A stretch of 64,000 nt of DNA from positions 32,523-96,522 of the forward strand of contig NZ_BOOP01000042.1 in NCBI RefSeq assembly GCF_016863295.1. The letters are read 5' to 3'. Shown piece after piece: positions 17,866-25,855 of this stretch. The position numbers were made by a program, and so were the translations under genes. The notes under the pieces were generated by a model. It was given only the letters and a program-made list of their open reading frames with translations. It searched no databases and was not told the origin of the DNA. Position 1 is the stretch's first letter. Every line of letters starts with the position of its first letter. The DNA comes from Planotetraspora phitsanulokensis (GTDB lineage Bacteria > Actinomycetota > Actinomycetes > Streptosporangiales > Streptosporangiaceae).

Positions 17866-17894
17866 CCTCCTCCCGGCTCCCCGGGGTGAGGAGG
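17866..17894 (+). terminator. Weak hairpin candidate after metH
   Basis: CCTCCTC (17866-17872) pairs with GAGGAGG (17888-17894), and CC/GG pairs can extend the stem inside. No T-run follows. It lies between metH and the HAD gene. Confidence 0.3.
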
Positions 17895-17969
17895 GCTTCG
17901 GGGAGACCTCTACCATGTTGGGTCCCCCCTCTTGCTCGACGGAGGCGCTCAGCCGGGGGAAGGGGTCTT

Positions 17970-18611
17970 GTGGACGCTGTGCTGTTCGACATGGACGGTC
18001 TGCTCGTCGACACCGAGCGGGTCTGGTTCGAGGTCGAGGAGGAGGTCGTCGGCCGCCTCGGCGGAACGTGGGGGCCGGAACACCAGGAGCAGCTGGTCGG
18101 GGGGTCCTGGGAGCGGACCGTCGCCTACATGCTGGCGCTGACCCGGACCGACGTCGATCCGGCCATCGTGGGGGAGTGGCTGATCGAGGGCATGGAGAGC
18201 CGCCTGTCCACGGGGGTCGTGCTGATGCCGGGGGCCGTCGAGCTCCTGCGCAGCCTCGGCGACCACGGGATCCGCACCGCGCTGGTCACCTCCTCGCTCC
18301 GGGTGATCGCCGACGCCGTCCTGAAGAGCGTCGGCCGGGAGCACTTCGAGGTGATCGTGACGGCCGACGACGTCTCGCGGACCAAGCCTGACCCCGAGCC
18401 CTACCTGACCGCGGCCGCGCTGCTCGCGGTGAATCCGGCGCGGTGCGTCGTCCTGGAGGACTCGCCGAACGGCGTGGCCTCGGCGACGGCGGCCGGCTGC
18501 CGGGTCGTGGCGGTGCCGAGCGTGCTCCCGATCGCGCCGGGCGAAGGCCGGCTCGTCATGCCCTCGCTCCTGGACGTGAACGTCGATCTGCTGCGGTCGC
18601 ACATCCTCTGA
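17970..18611 (+). CDS. HAD-superfamily hydrolase, subfamily IA (phosphatase or phosphomutase-like)
   Basis: 213 aa from a GTG at 17970 preceded by GGGGAAGGGG; translation further upstream would add a low-quality, non-conserved leader. All HAD motifs are present: nucleophile DMDGLLVD at residues 7-14, motif II VTSS, motif III lysine in RTKPDPEPYL, and motif IV LEDSPNG. The alpha-helical cap lies between motifs I and II (residues about 15-80), as in beta-phosphoglucomutase and phosphoglycolate phosphatase. The substrate cannot be fixed. It lies 170 bases after metH on the same strand and is a common neighbour of metH in actinomycetes. Confidence 0.88.
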   Translation: MDAVLFDMDGLLVDTERVWFEVEEEVVGRLGGTWGPEHQEQLVGGSWERTVAYMLALTRTDVDPAIVGEWLIEGMESRLSTGVVLMPGAVELLRSLGDHGIRTALVTSSLRVIADAVLKSVGREHFEVIVTADDVSRTKPDPEPYLTAAALLAVNPARCVVLEDSPNGVASATAAGCRVVAVPSVLPIAPGEGRLVMPSLLDVNVDLLRSHIL

Positions 18612-18660
18612 TCGCGGGAGCCGTACGGGCCGCTTGACGCCGCGCGCCCCGATTCCGTGC

Positions 18661-18807
18661 ATGATCACGAATAGTGTTCGTGCCGGTCACGTCGTGTGCG
18701 GCCGGATGCGCATGATCACGGTCGTGCTGACGAGATGGCGTGCGGCCGAATGTGTACATGATCACGGCCGAGGGCTGTGAGGGCGCGCGGAGGTGTAGTT
18801 GATCATC
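18661..18807. repeat. Cluster of four TGATCA-centred repeats
   Basis: ATGATCACG occurs at 18661-18669, 18712-18720 and 18758-18766, with a related TTGATCATC at 18799-18807. Start-to-start spacing falls 51, 46, 41 bases. The second and third units also share the preceding GTGCGGCCG. Each contains the palindrome TGATCA. It fills the 271-base gap between the HAD and membrane-protein genes. Confidence 0.6.
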
Positions 18808-18882
18808 CCCGCGCGGAGCGGCGGGCCGCGTGCCAGGATGGAAGGTGCCGTGATGTCCGGGCCGTGACTTAGGGGAACCGCC

Positions 18883-19356
18883 ATGACCTTCGACCAGATC
18901 GCCTGGCTGCCACTCAGCGCCGGGGTGACCGCGGTGGGGATCGCGCTGAGCTATCTGGCCTTCCGCCGCAGGGGCCTCGCCGCGGGGTTGCGCGCCACCG
19001 CCTGGTCGCTGCTTCCCCTGGCGGCCTACCTCACCGGAGCCCTCAGGACGGTGTGGAACATCGGCTCCGCCGTCGTGGGCTTCGTCACGGGTCTCGTCTT
19101 CTCCCCGATGGTCTGGGCGGGCGTCGCCGTCACCGGTGTGTCGGTTCTGCTCTTCTTCGTCTCAGGCGGGATGCGGGGCCGGGCCCTGTCCCGAGCACGC
19201 GCCGGGGGCGCCGACCCGGAGGCGGCCACGAAGGCGGCGCCGCGGAAGCAGGCCAAGCCGGCCGGGCCGCAGCCCGTCGAAGGGGGCGCCAAGCCCGCGC
19301 CCGCCGACGATTTCTCCGACATCGAGGACATCCTCAAGCGGCGTGGGATCAGCTGA
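18883..19356 (+). CDS. Small actinobacterial membrane protein of unknown function
   Basis: 157 aa, ATG preceded by AGGGGAACCGCC. Three hydrophobic segments are visible: about residues 5-25, 42-70 with an interrupted stretch, and 75-97 (VWAGVAVTGVSVLLFFVSGG). A roughly 45-residue Ala/Pro/Lys-rich cytoplasmic linker follows, and the protein ends in DDFSDIEDILKRRGIS. The acidic-then-basic C-terminal helix is a pattern I associate with a conserved actinobacterial family, but no function is known to me. It stands alone between a repeat cluster and the oligopeptide transporter. Confidence 0.75.
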   Translation: MTFDQIAWLPLSAGVTAVGIALSYLAFRRRGLAAGLRATAWSLLPLAAYLTGALRTVWNIGSAVVGFVTGLVFSPMVWAGVAVTGVSVLLFFVSGGMRGRALSRARAGGADPEAATKAAPRKQAKPAGPQPVEGGAKPAPADDFSDIEDILKRRGIS

Positions 19357-19527
19357 AAATCTCAGATGTCAGGACTTGTTACACCCATCGACGTTCTGTC
19401 ACGGATCTGCGACACAACTGAAACGAGACCCCGACAATCCTTCCAAGATCAACACGAATGAGTTTCGCATGAATCACAGTTGAACAACAGGCGGCCTCAG
19501 AGTCCTGGTCACTGCAGCTCAGCGCAT

Positions 19528-19575
19528 ACATTGTGCGTTCCAGAGGCACCACACACCGGGCCTCACGCACAATGT
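19528..19575. promoter_or_regulatory. 11-bp inverted repeat upstream of the oligopeptide transporter operon
   Basis: ACATTGTGCGT (19528-19538) and ACGCACAATGT (19565-19575) are exact complements, 26 bases apart. They sit in the 316-base, less GC-rich gap before the first transporter gene (start 19673), which otherwise contains no gene. Either a looped operator pair or a hairpin in a long leader would fit. Confidence 0.5.
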
Positions 19576-19672
19576 CGTCTGCGATCCAGGGGGCCCCGAC
19601 ACCCATGGCCGCGCGTAGCAAGGTCAGTAAGGAAGTCAGCACCTTGGTCATGGGACCGCGCAAGGAGGGTCT

Positions 19673-20665
19673 ATGACCGCGCCGCTGGACGTGCCCGGCT
19701 CCGAGCTCGAGGCCACGCCGGAATCCGCACTCGCGGCGGGTGAAGCCAAGGCCATTCAGGGCCGGTCGCTCGGTCAGATCGCCTGGATGCGCCTCAAACG
19801 CGACAAGGTGGCGCTCGCCGGCGGCTTCGTGGTGATCTTCCTGATCCTGGTGGCGATCTTCGCACCGGTGATCGCCGGAATCTTCGGCCAGGACCCCACG
19901 CAGTTCAACTCCGATCTCATCGACCCGGCCACGCTGGTGCCCAAGAGCGGTACGGGCATAAGCGCCGACCACCTCTTCGGGCTCGAGCCCGTCAACGGCC
20001 GGGACATCTTCAGCCGCGTCGTCTACGGCGCCCGCATCTCGCTGCTGATCGCCTTCCTCGCGACGTTGTTGTCCGTCGCCATCGGCACGCTGCTCGGTGT
20101 CACGGCGGGATATTTCGGCGGCATCGTCGACTCGATCATCAGCAAGGCGATGGACGTCTTCCTGGCCTTCCCGATCCTGGTCTTCGCCATCGCGCTCGCG
20201 GGCGTCGTCCCGGACACCGCGTTCGGCCTGACCGGCGACACTCTGCGGGTCTCCCTCCTGATCTTCATCATCGGCTTCTTCAACTGGCCGTACATCGGCC
20301 GCATCATCCGCGGGCAGACGTTGTCGCTGCGTGAGCGGGAGTTCGTGGACGCGGCCCGGAGCCTGGGCGCCCGCGGGCCGTACATCATCTTCCGCGAGAT
20401 GTTGCCCAACCTCGTCGCGCCGATCCTGATCTACGCGACGTTGCTGATCCCGACGAACGTGCTCTTCGAGGCGGCGCTGTCGTTCCTCGGCGTCGGTGTC
20501 AGGCCGCCCACCCCCACGTGGGGCGGCATGTTGTCGGACGCGGTCCGGTTCTACACGGTTCCGCACTTCATGTTCTTCCCCGGCATGGCGATCTTCATCA
20601 CCGTCCTGGCGTTCAACCTGTTCGGCGATGGCCTGAGGGATGCCCTCGATCCGAAGGCTCGATGA
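19673..20665 (+). CDS. Peptide ABC transporter permease, OppC/DppC type
   Basis: 330 aa, ATG preceded by AAGGAGGG. After a roughly 45-residue cytoplasmic N-terminus the first membrane helix is at about 46-68 (LAGGFVVIFLILVAIFAPVI), followed by a periplasmic loop carrying the DppC-type HLFGLEPVNGRDIFSRVVYG and five further helices. The inner-membrane permease signature for ATPase contact is present (EFVDAARSLGARGPYIIFREMLPN). It pairs with the OppB-type permease encoded at 22581. Opening the operon with the C-type permease, ahead of the binding protein, is an uncommon order. Confidence 0.92.
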   Translation: MTAPLDVPGSELEATPESALAAGEAKAIQGRSLGQIAWMRLKRDKVALAGGFVVIFLILVAIFAPVIAGIFGQDPTQFNSDLIDPATLVPKSGTGISADHLFGLEPVNGRDIFSRVVYGARISLLIAFLATLLSVAIGTLLGVTAGYFGGIVDSIISKAMDVFLAFPILVFAIALAGVVPDTAFGLTGDTLRVSLLIFIIGFFNWPYIGRIIRGQTLSLREREFVDAARSLGARGPYIIFREMLPNLVAPILIYATLLIPTNVLFEAALSFLGVGVRPPTPTWGGMLSDAVRFYTVPHFMFFPGMAIFITVLAFNLFGDGLRDALDPKAR

Positions 20666-20718
20666 ATTCTCTCGATTTCCGGTAAGTTCCCCGGCTCTAC
20701 CAATCAAGGGATCCGTAG

Positions 20719-22491
20719 ATGCAGAAAACAACGAGACTGGGCGTGGCCGCGCTGAGCGCGGTCCTCGCTCTCGGCCTCGCCGCCTGTGGAGGCGGTTCGA
20801 GCAGCACGCCGCCGGCGTCCGGTGGGGCGACGGCGGCCGGAGCGACGGGCGAGTTCAACGGCGCCCTCACCGCGGTGGTCAACCCGTCGGACAAGAAGGG
20901 GGGCATCCTCAAGTTCGCGAACGCGGGTGACTGGGACTCCCTCGACCCGGGCGACACGTACTACGGCTACTCCTGGAACTTCATCCGGCTCTACGGCCGC
21001 TCGCTGGTGATGTTCAAGTCCGCGCCCGGCAAGGAGGGCAACGAGCTGACGCCCGACCTCGCCGAGGGCCTGGGCACGCCGAGCGACGACGCCAAGACCT
21101 GGACCTACAAGCTCAAGGCCGGCATCAAGTTCGAGGACGGCACCCCCGTCACGTCCAAGGACGTGAAGTACGGCGTCGAGCGGTCGTTCGACAAGGAGGT
21201 GTTCCCCGACGGGTACACCTACTTCAACGACTTCCTGAACTGGCCCAAGGACTACAAGGGCGCCTACAAGTCGAAGGACGTCAACACCGACAGCGCCATT
21301 GAGACGCCGGACGACCAGACGATCGTCTTCCACCTCAAGCAGCCGCTGAGCAACTTCGACTACTTCGCCCAGCTTCCCGCCACCATCCCCGTCCCCAAGG
21401 ACAAGGACACCGGCGCGAAGTACAAGGAGCACGTGATCGCCACCGGGCCGTACAAGTTCGACAAGAACGAGATCGGCAAGGGCTTCACGCTCGTCCGCAA
21501 CGACCAGTGGGACCCGGCGACCGACCCGAACCGCAAGGCGCTGCCCGACGGTTACGACGTCGCCACCAACGTCAACGCCGACGACATCGACAACCGGATC
21601 CTCGCCGGTGACCTCGACGTCGACATCGCGGGCACCGGTGTGCAGCCGGCCGCCCTCGGCCGCGTCCTGCCCGACCCGGCTCTGAAGGCCGGCACGGACA
21701 ACCCGACCGGCACCCGCCTCTGGTACACGTCGATCAACGGCAACGTCCCGCCGCTCGACAACATCGAGTGCCGCAAGGCCGTCGAGTACGCGGCCGACAA
21801 GACGGCGCTGCAGACCGCCTGGGGCGGCGAGTTCGCCGGTGGTCAGATCGCCACCAGCCTGCTGCCGCCGTCGATCCCCGGCCACGAGGACTTCAACACC
21901 TGGGTTCCGGGCGCCGACAACAAGGGTGACGTCACCAAGGCCAAGGAGGCGCTGACCGCCTGTGGCCAGCCGAACGGCTTCGAGACCAACATCTCCTACC
22001 GGGCCGAGCGTCCGAAGGAGAAGGCGGCCGCCGAGGCGCTCCAGCAGTCGCTGGGCCGCGTGGGCATCAAGCTGACCCTGAAGCCCTTCCCGCAGGCCGA
22101 CTACTTCGCCCTGTACGCCGGCAAGCCGGGCTACGCCAAGGACAACAAGCTCGGCCTGGCCATGAACGGCTGGCAGTCGGACTGGCCCGACGGCTTCGGC
22201 TTCCTCCAGCAGATCGTCGACAGCCGTGTCATCCGTGACACCGGCGGTTCCTCGAACGTCAGCGTCCGCGACCCCGAGGTCGACAAGCTGATCGACCAGG
22301 CGATGGAGCAGACCGACGCCAACGCCCGCAACGGCATCTGGACCCAGATCGACAAGAAGGTCATGGATGACGCGTACATCCTGCCGAACGTCTGGGCGAA
22401 GGCTCTGCTGGTGCGCAGCAAGAACGCGACGAACGTCTTCGTCAACGACGCGTACGGCATGTACGACTACCTCGGCATGGGCGTCAAGTAA
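20719..22491 (+). CDS. Peptide ABC transporter substrate-binding lipoprotein, family 5
   Basis: 590 aa, ATG after AAGGG. The signal peptide ends in a lipobox, LGLAAC, with lipidated Cys23, then a Gly/Ser/Ala-rich tether of about 30 residues. The mature part has the SBP family 5 layout (start KKGGILKFANAGDWDSLDP, later TPDLAEGLG-like and TYKLKAGIKFEDGTPVTSKDVKYG). These proteins capture di- or oligopeptides, or sometimes nickel or sugars, outside the membrane. The full set of partner genes surrounds it, so this is a complete importer. Ligand is not deducible. Confidence 0.93.
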   Translation: MQKTTRLGVAALSAVLALGLAACGGGSSSTPPASGGATAAGATGEFNGALTAVVNPSDKKGGILKFANAGDWDSLDPGDTYYGYSWNFIRLYGRSLVMFKSAPGKEGNELTPDLAEGLGTPSDDAKTWTYKLKAGIKFEDGTPVTSKDVKYGVERSFDKEVFPDGYTYFNDFLNWPKDYKGAYKSKDVNTDSAIETPDDQTIVFHLKQPLSNFDYFAQLPATIPVPKDKDTGAKYKEHVIATGPYKFDKNEIGKGFTLVRNDQWDPATDPNRKALPDGYDVATNVNADDIDNRILAGDLDVDIAGTGVQPAALGRVLPDPALKAGTDNPTGTRLWYTSINGNVPPLDNIECRKAVEYAADKTALQTAWGGEFAGGQIATSLLPPSIPGHEDFNTWVPGADNKGDVTKAKEALTACGQPNGFETNISYRAERPKEKAAAEALQQSLGRVGIKLTLKPFPQADYFALYAGKPGYAKDNKLGLAMNGWQSDWPDGFGFLQQIVDSRVIRDTGGSSNVSVRDPEVDKLIDQAMEQTDANARNGIWTQIDKKVMDDAYILPNVWAKALLVRSKNATNVFVNDAYGMYDYLGMGVK

Positions 22492-22537
22492 CAACCCTGC
22501 ACATCCGATAGATCCGCGCTACGCGTGAACGCGGCAA

Positions 22538-22565
22538 GGGGGCCGGCTCGTGAGAGCCGGCCCCC
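22538..22565 (+). terminator. 12-bp GC hairpin between binding protein and permease genes
   Basis: GGGGGCCGGCTC pairs perfectly with GAGCCGGCCCCC around a GTGA loop, with no T-run. Such hairpins commonly protect the binding-protein message or partly stop transcription, giving more binding protein than permease. Confidence 0.6.
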
Positions 22566-22580
22566 GGAGCCGGGGGGACT

Positions 22581-23594
22581 GTGGTCACATACATCATCCG
22601 GCGGCTGATCTGGTCGGTCGTGATGCTCTCCATCGTGAGCATCATCACGTTCGCCATCTTCTTCCTGGTGCCGCGCCTGGCCGGCGCGACATCGGAGGAT
22701 CTCGCCGCCCGTTACGTCGGGCGTACCGCCTCGGCGGAGCAGGTCAAGGTAGCCGCTGAGAAGCTGGGCTTCAACGATCCGCTCGTCGTGCAGTACGGGC
22801 GCTTCGCCAAGGGCATCGTGGCCGGCGCCGACTACGACTACGGCCCCGGCGTCGAGCACTGCCCGGCGCCCTGCTTCGGGTACTCCTTCCTCACCCGGCT
22901 GCCGGTCTGGCCGGACCTGCTCGACCGGCTCCCCGTCACGGTCTCCCTGGCGATCGGGGCCGCGGTGATCTGGGTCATCGCCGGAGTCGCCACCGGCGTG
23001 CTGTCCGCGCTGAGACGCGGCAGCTTCTTCGACCGGGCGGCGATGGGCATCGCCCTCGCGGGCGTGTCGCTACCCATCTTCTTCACCGGAATCGTGTCGC
23101 TCGTGGTGTTCAGCTACGGCCTGCACATCACGGCACCGGGCAACACCTATACGCCTTTCCTCGACAACCCGGCCACGTGGGCGTACAACCTGCTGTTGCC
23201 GTGGATCACGCTCGCCTTCCTGTACGCCGCCGGGTACGCCCGGCTCACCCGGGCGGGCATGCTGGAGACGATGGGCGAGGACTACATCCGGACCGCGCGG
23301 GCCAAGGGCCTGCCGGAACGGGTCGTGGTCGCCAAGCACGGCCTGCGCGGCGCGCTCACCCCCATCCTTACGATCTTCGGTCTCGACCTGGGACTGCTGC
23401 TCGGCGGCGCGGTGCTCACCGAGAGCACCTATTCCCTGCCGGGCATGGGCAAGTACGCCATCGACGCCATCAGCCATCAGGACCTTCCCCAGGTCATGGG
23501 CGTGACGCTCGTCGCCGCGTTCTTCGTGGTCTTCGCGAACCTGGTCGTCGACCTCCTGTACGCCGTGGTCGACCCGAGGGTGAGGCTCGTGTGA
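22581..23594 (+). CDS. Peptide ABC transporter permease, OppB/DppB type
   Basis: 337 aa, GTG start preceded by CGGGGGGACT. It begins with the family-typical helix VTYIIRRLIWSVVMLSIVSIITFAIFFLVPR, followed by a periplasmic segment of about 90 residues with a short Cys pair (HCPAPCFGY) and then five helices. The ATPase-contact loop is DYIRTARAKGLPERVVVAKHGLRGALTP. The stop overlaps a 23-codon linker ORF leading into the ATPase gene. It partners the C-type permease at 19673. Confidence 0.93.
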   Translation: MVTYIIRRLIWSVVMLSIVSIITFAIFFLVPRLAGATSEDLAARYVGRTASAEQVKVAAEKLGFNDPLVVQYGRFAKGIVAGADYDYGPGVEHCPAPCFGYSFLTRLPVWPDLLDRLPVTVSLAIGAAVIWVIAGVATGVLSALRRGSFFDRAAMGIALAGVSLPIFFTGIVSLVVFSYGLHITAPGNTYTPFLDNPATWAYNLLLPWITLAFLYAAGYARLTRAGMLETMGEDYIRTARAKGLPERVVVAKHGLRGALTPILTIFGLDLGLLLGGAVLTESTYSLPGMGKYAIDAISHQDLPQVMGVTLVAAFFVVFANLVVDLLYAVVDPRVRLV

Positions 23595-23662
23595 GCGAGC
23601 GAAGCGAGCGAACGAATAAGCACGGGAGCCCGCGAATGAGGCCGACGAAGGAGGGCTCGTGA
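23591..23662 (+). CDS. 23-aa linker ORF coupling permease and first ATPase gene
   Basis: GTG start shared with the permease stop (GTGA) and TGA stop shared with the start of the next gene (GTGA). The peptide begins VSERSERTNKH and ends TKEGS. The DNA is a run of GAGCGA repeats. It contains the ribosome site of the next gene (GAAGGAGGG). It probably serves to carry ribosomes across the junction; a functional peptide is unlikely. Confidence 0.35.
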   Translation: MSERSERTNKHGSPRMRPTKEGS

Positions 23663-24684
23663 GCTTTCTTGAACTGAAGGACCTGAAGGTCCACTTCCCG
23701 ACCGACGACGGCCTGGTCAAGTCCGTGGACGGGCTCTCCTTCTCGCTCGACCGCGGCAAGACCCTCGGCATCGTGGGGGAGTCCGGCTCCGGCAAGAGCG
23801 TCACCTCACTGGGCATCCTCGGCCTGCACAAGGGCGGGCGCGCCAAGCTCGGCGGCGAGATCTGGCTGGACGGCGAGGAGCTGGTCAGCGCCAGCGCCGA
23901 CCACGTGCGGACGCTCCGCGGCAAGAAGATGGCGATGATCTTCCAGGATCCGCTGTCCGCGATGCACCCGTTCTATACGGTGGGCGCCCAGATCATCGAG
24001 GCGTACCGCATCCACAACAACGTCAGCAAGAAGGTCGCGCGCAAGCACGCGATCGACCTGCTGGGCCGGGTCGGCATCCCGCAGCCGGACCGCCGGGTGG
24101 ACAGCTACCCGCACGAGTTCTCCGGCGGCATGCGGCAGCGGGCCATGATCGCGATGGCGCTGAGCTGCGACCCCGAACTGCTGATCGCCGACGAGCCGAC
24201 CACGGCCCTCGACGTCACCGTCCAGGCGCAGATCCTCGACCTGATGCGTGACCTCCAGCGCGACTTCAACGCCGCCCTGATCATCATCACGCACGACCTG
24301 GGCGTGGTCGCCGAGCTGTCCGACGACATTCTGGTCATGTACGGCGGCAAGTGCATCGAGTACGGCACCGCCGAGGACATCTTCGAACGGCCCGAGCACC
24401 CCTACACCTGGGGTCTGCTGGGCTCCATGCCCCGGCTCGACCGCGATCGGACCGAACGGCTCCTGCCGATCAAGGGCTCGCCGCCCTCGCTGATCAACGT
24501 GCCGGCCGGGTGCGCCTTCCATCCGCGTTGCACCTTCGAGGACCGCACGGACGGCAAGGCCAAGAGCGAGGTCCCGCAGCTCGTGGAGACCGAGGGTGGT
24601 CACCTGGTGCGCTGCCACATGCCACGTGACATGCGGCGCTCCATCTGGGAGACCGAGATCAAGCCGAGCCTGGAGGCGTCATGA
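23659..24684 (+). CDS. Peptide ABC transporter ATP-binding protein, OppD/DppD type
   Basis: 341 aa, GTG start after GAAGGAGGG. Walker A is GESGSGKS, the signature motif is FSGGMRQRAMIA, Walker B is LLIADEPTTALD, and the switch histidine is in IITHDLG. The C-terminal oligopeptide-transporter extension carries the cysteines C-x-FHPRC typical of OppD/OppF. It forms a heterodimer with the ATPase encoded at 24763 and powers import of substrate delivered by the lipoprotein at 20719. Confidence 0.94.
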   Translation: MSFLELKDLKVHFPTDDGLVKSVDGLSFSLDRGKTLGIVGESGSGKSVTSLGILGLHKGGRAKLGGEIWLDGEELVSASADHVRTLRGKKMAMIFQDPLSAMHPFYTVGAQIIEAYRIHNNVSKKVARKHAIDLLGRVGIPQPDRRVDSYPHEFSGGMRQRAMIAMALSCDPELLIADEPTTALDVTVQAQILDLMRDLQRDFNAALIIITHDLGVVAELSDDILVMYGGKCIEYGTAEDIFERPEHPYTWGLLGSMPRLDRDRTERLLPIKGSPPSLINVPAGCAFHPRCTFEDRTDGKAKSEVPQLVETEGGHLVRCHMPRDMRRSIWETEIKPSLEAS

Positions 24685-24762
24685 GCCGGCGCGGTGAGCG
24701 AGACACGACGAACGCGGCGTCCCGCCGGAGCGGAGCGCGAGTCGTCACGCGAGGAGAGACCC

Positions 24763-24770
<8 letters not shown>
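24681..24770 (+). CDS. 29-aa linker ORF between the two ATPase genes
   Basis: ATG shared with the upstream stop (ATGA). The short frame ([20 protein letters not shown]...) ends with TGA inside the start region of the next gene. It is Arg/Ser-rich like the linker at 23591. Its role, if any, would be ribosome handover between the two ATPase genes. Confidence 0.3.
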
Positions 24771-25773
<1,003 letters not shown>

Positions 25774-25795
25774 CCGGACGGCGGCCCGAAGGGCT

Positions 25796-25848
25796 TCCGG
25801 CGGTACGGCTCCCGCGCCCCCCCCGAGCGTGGGAGCCGTACCGCCGGA
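25796..25848. terminator. Large bidirectional terminator hairpin
   Basis: The 17-bp arm CCGGCGGTACGGCTCCC (25797-25813) matches GGGAGCCGTACCGCCGG (25831-25847) exactly, with one more T-A pair outside and further pairs possible inside. It separates the convergent transporter operon and the FtsX-type exporter gene. Confidence 0.75.
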
Positions 25849-25855
25849 TCTCCGG

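Noticed and set aside
13298..18013. Very long - strand frame of 1571 codons running through metH
   Set aside because: Only the last 284 codons are the PAC2 gene with its own GTG and ribosome site; the rest is antisense to metH and has the repetitive composition of a GC-rich shadow frame.
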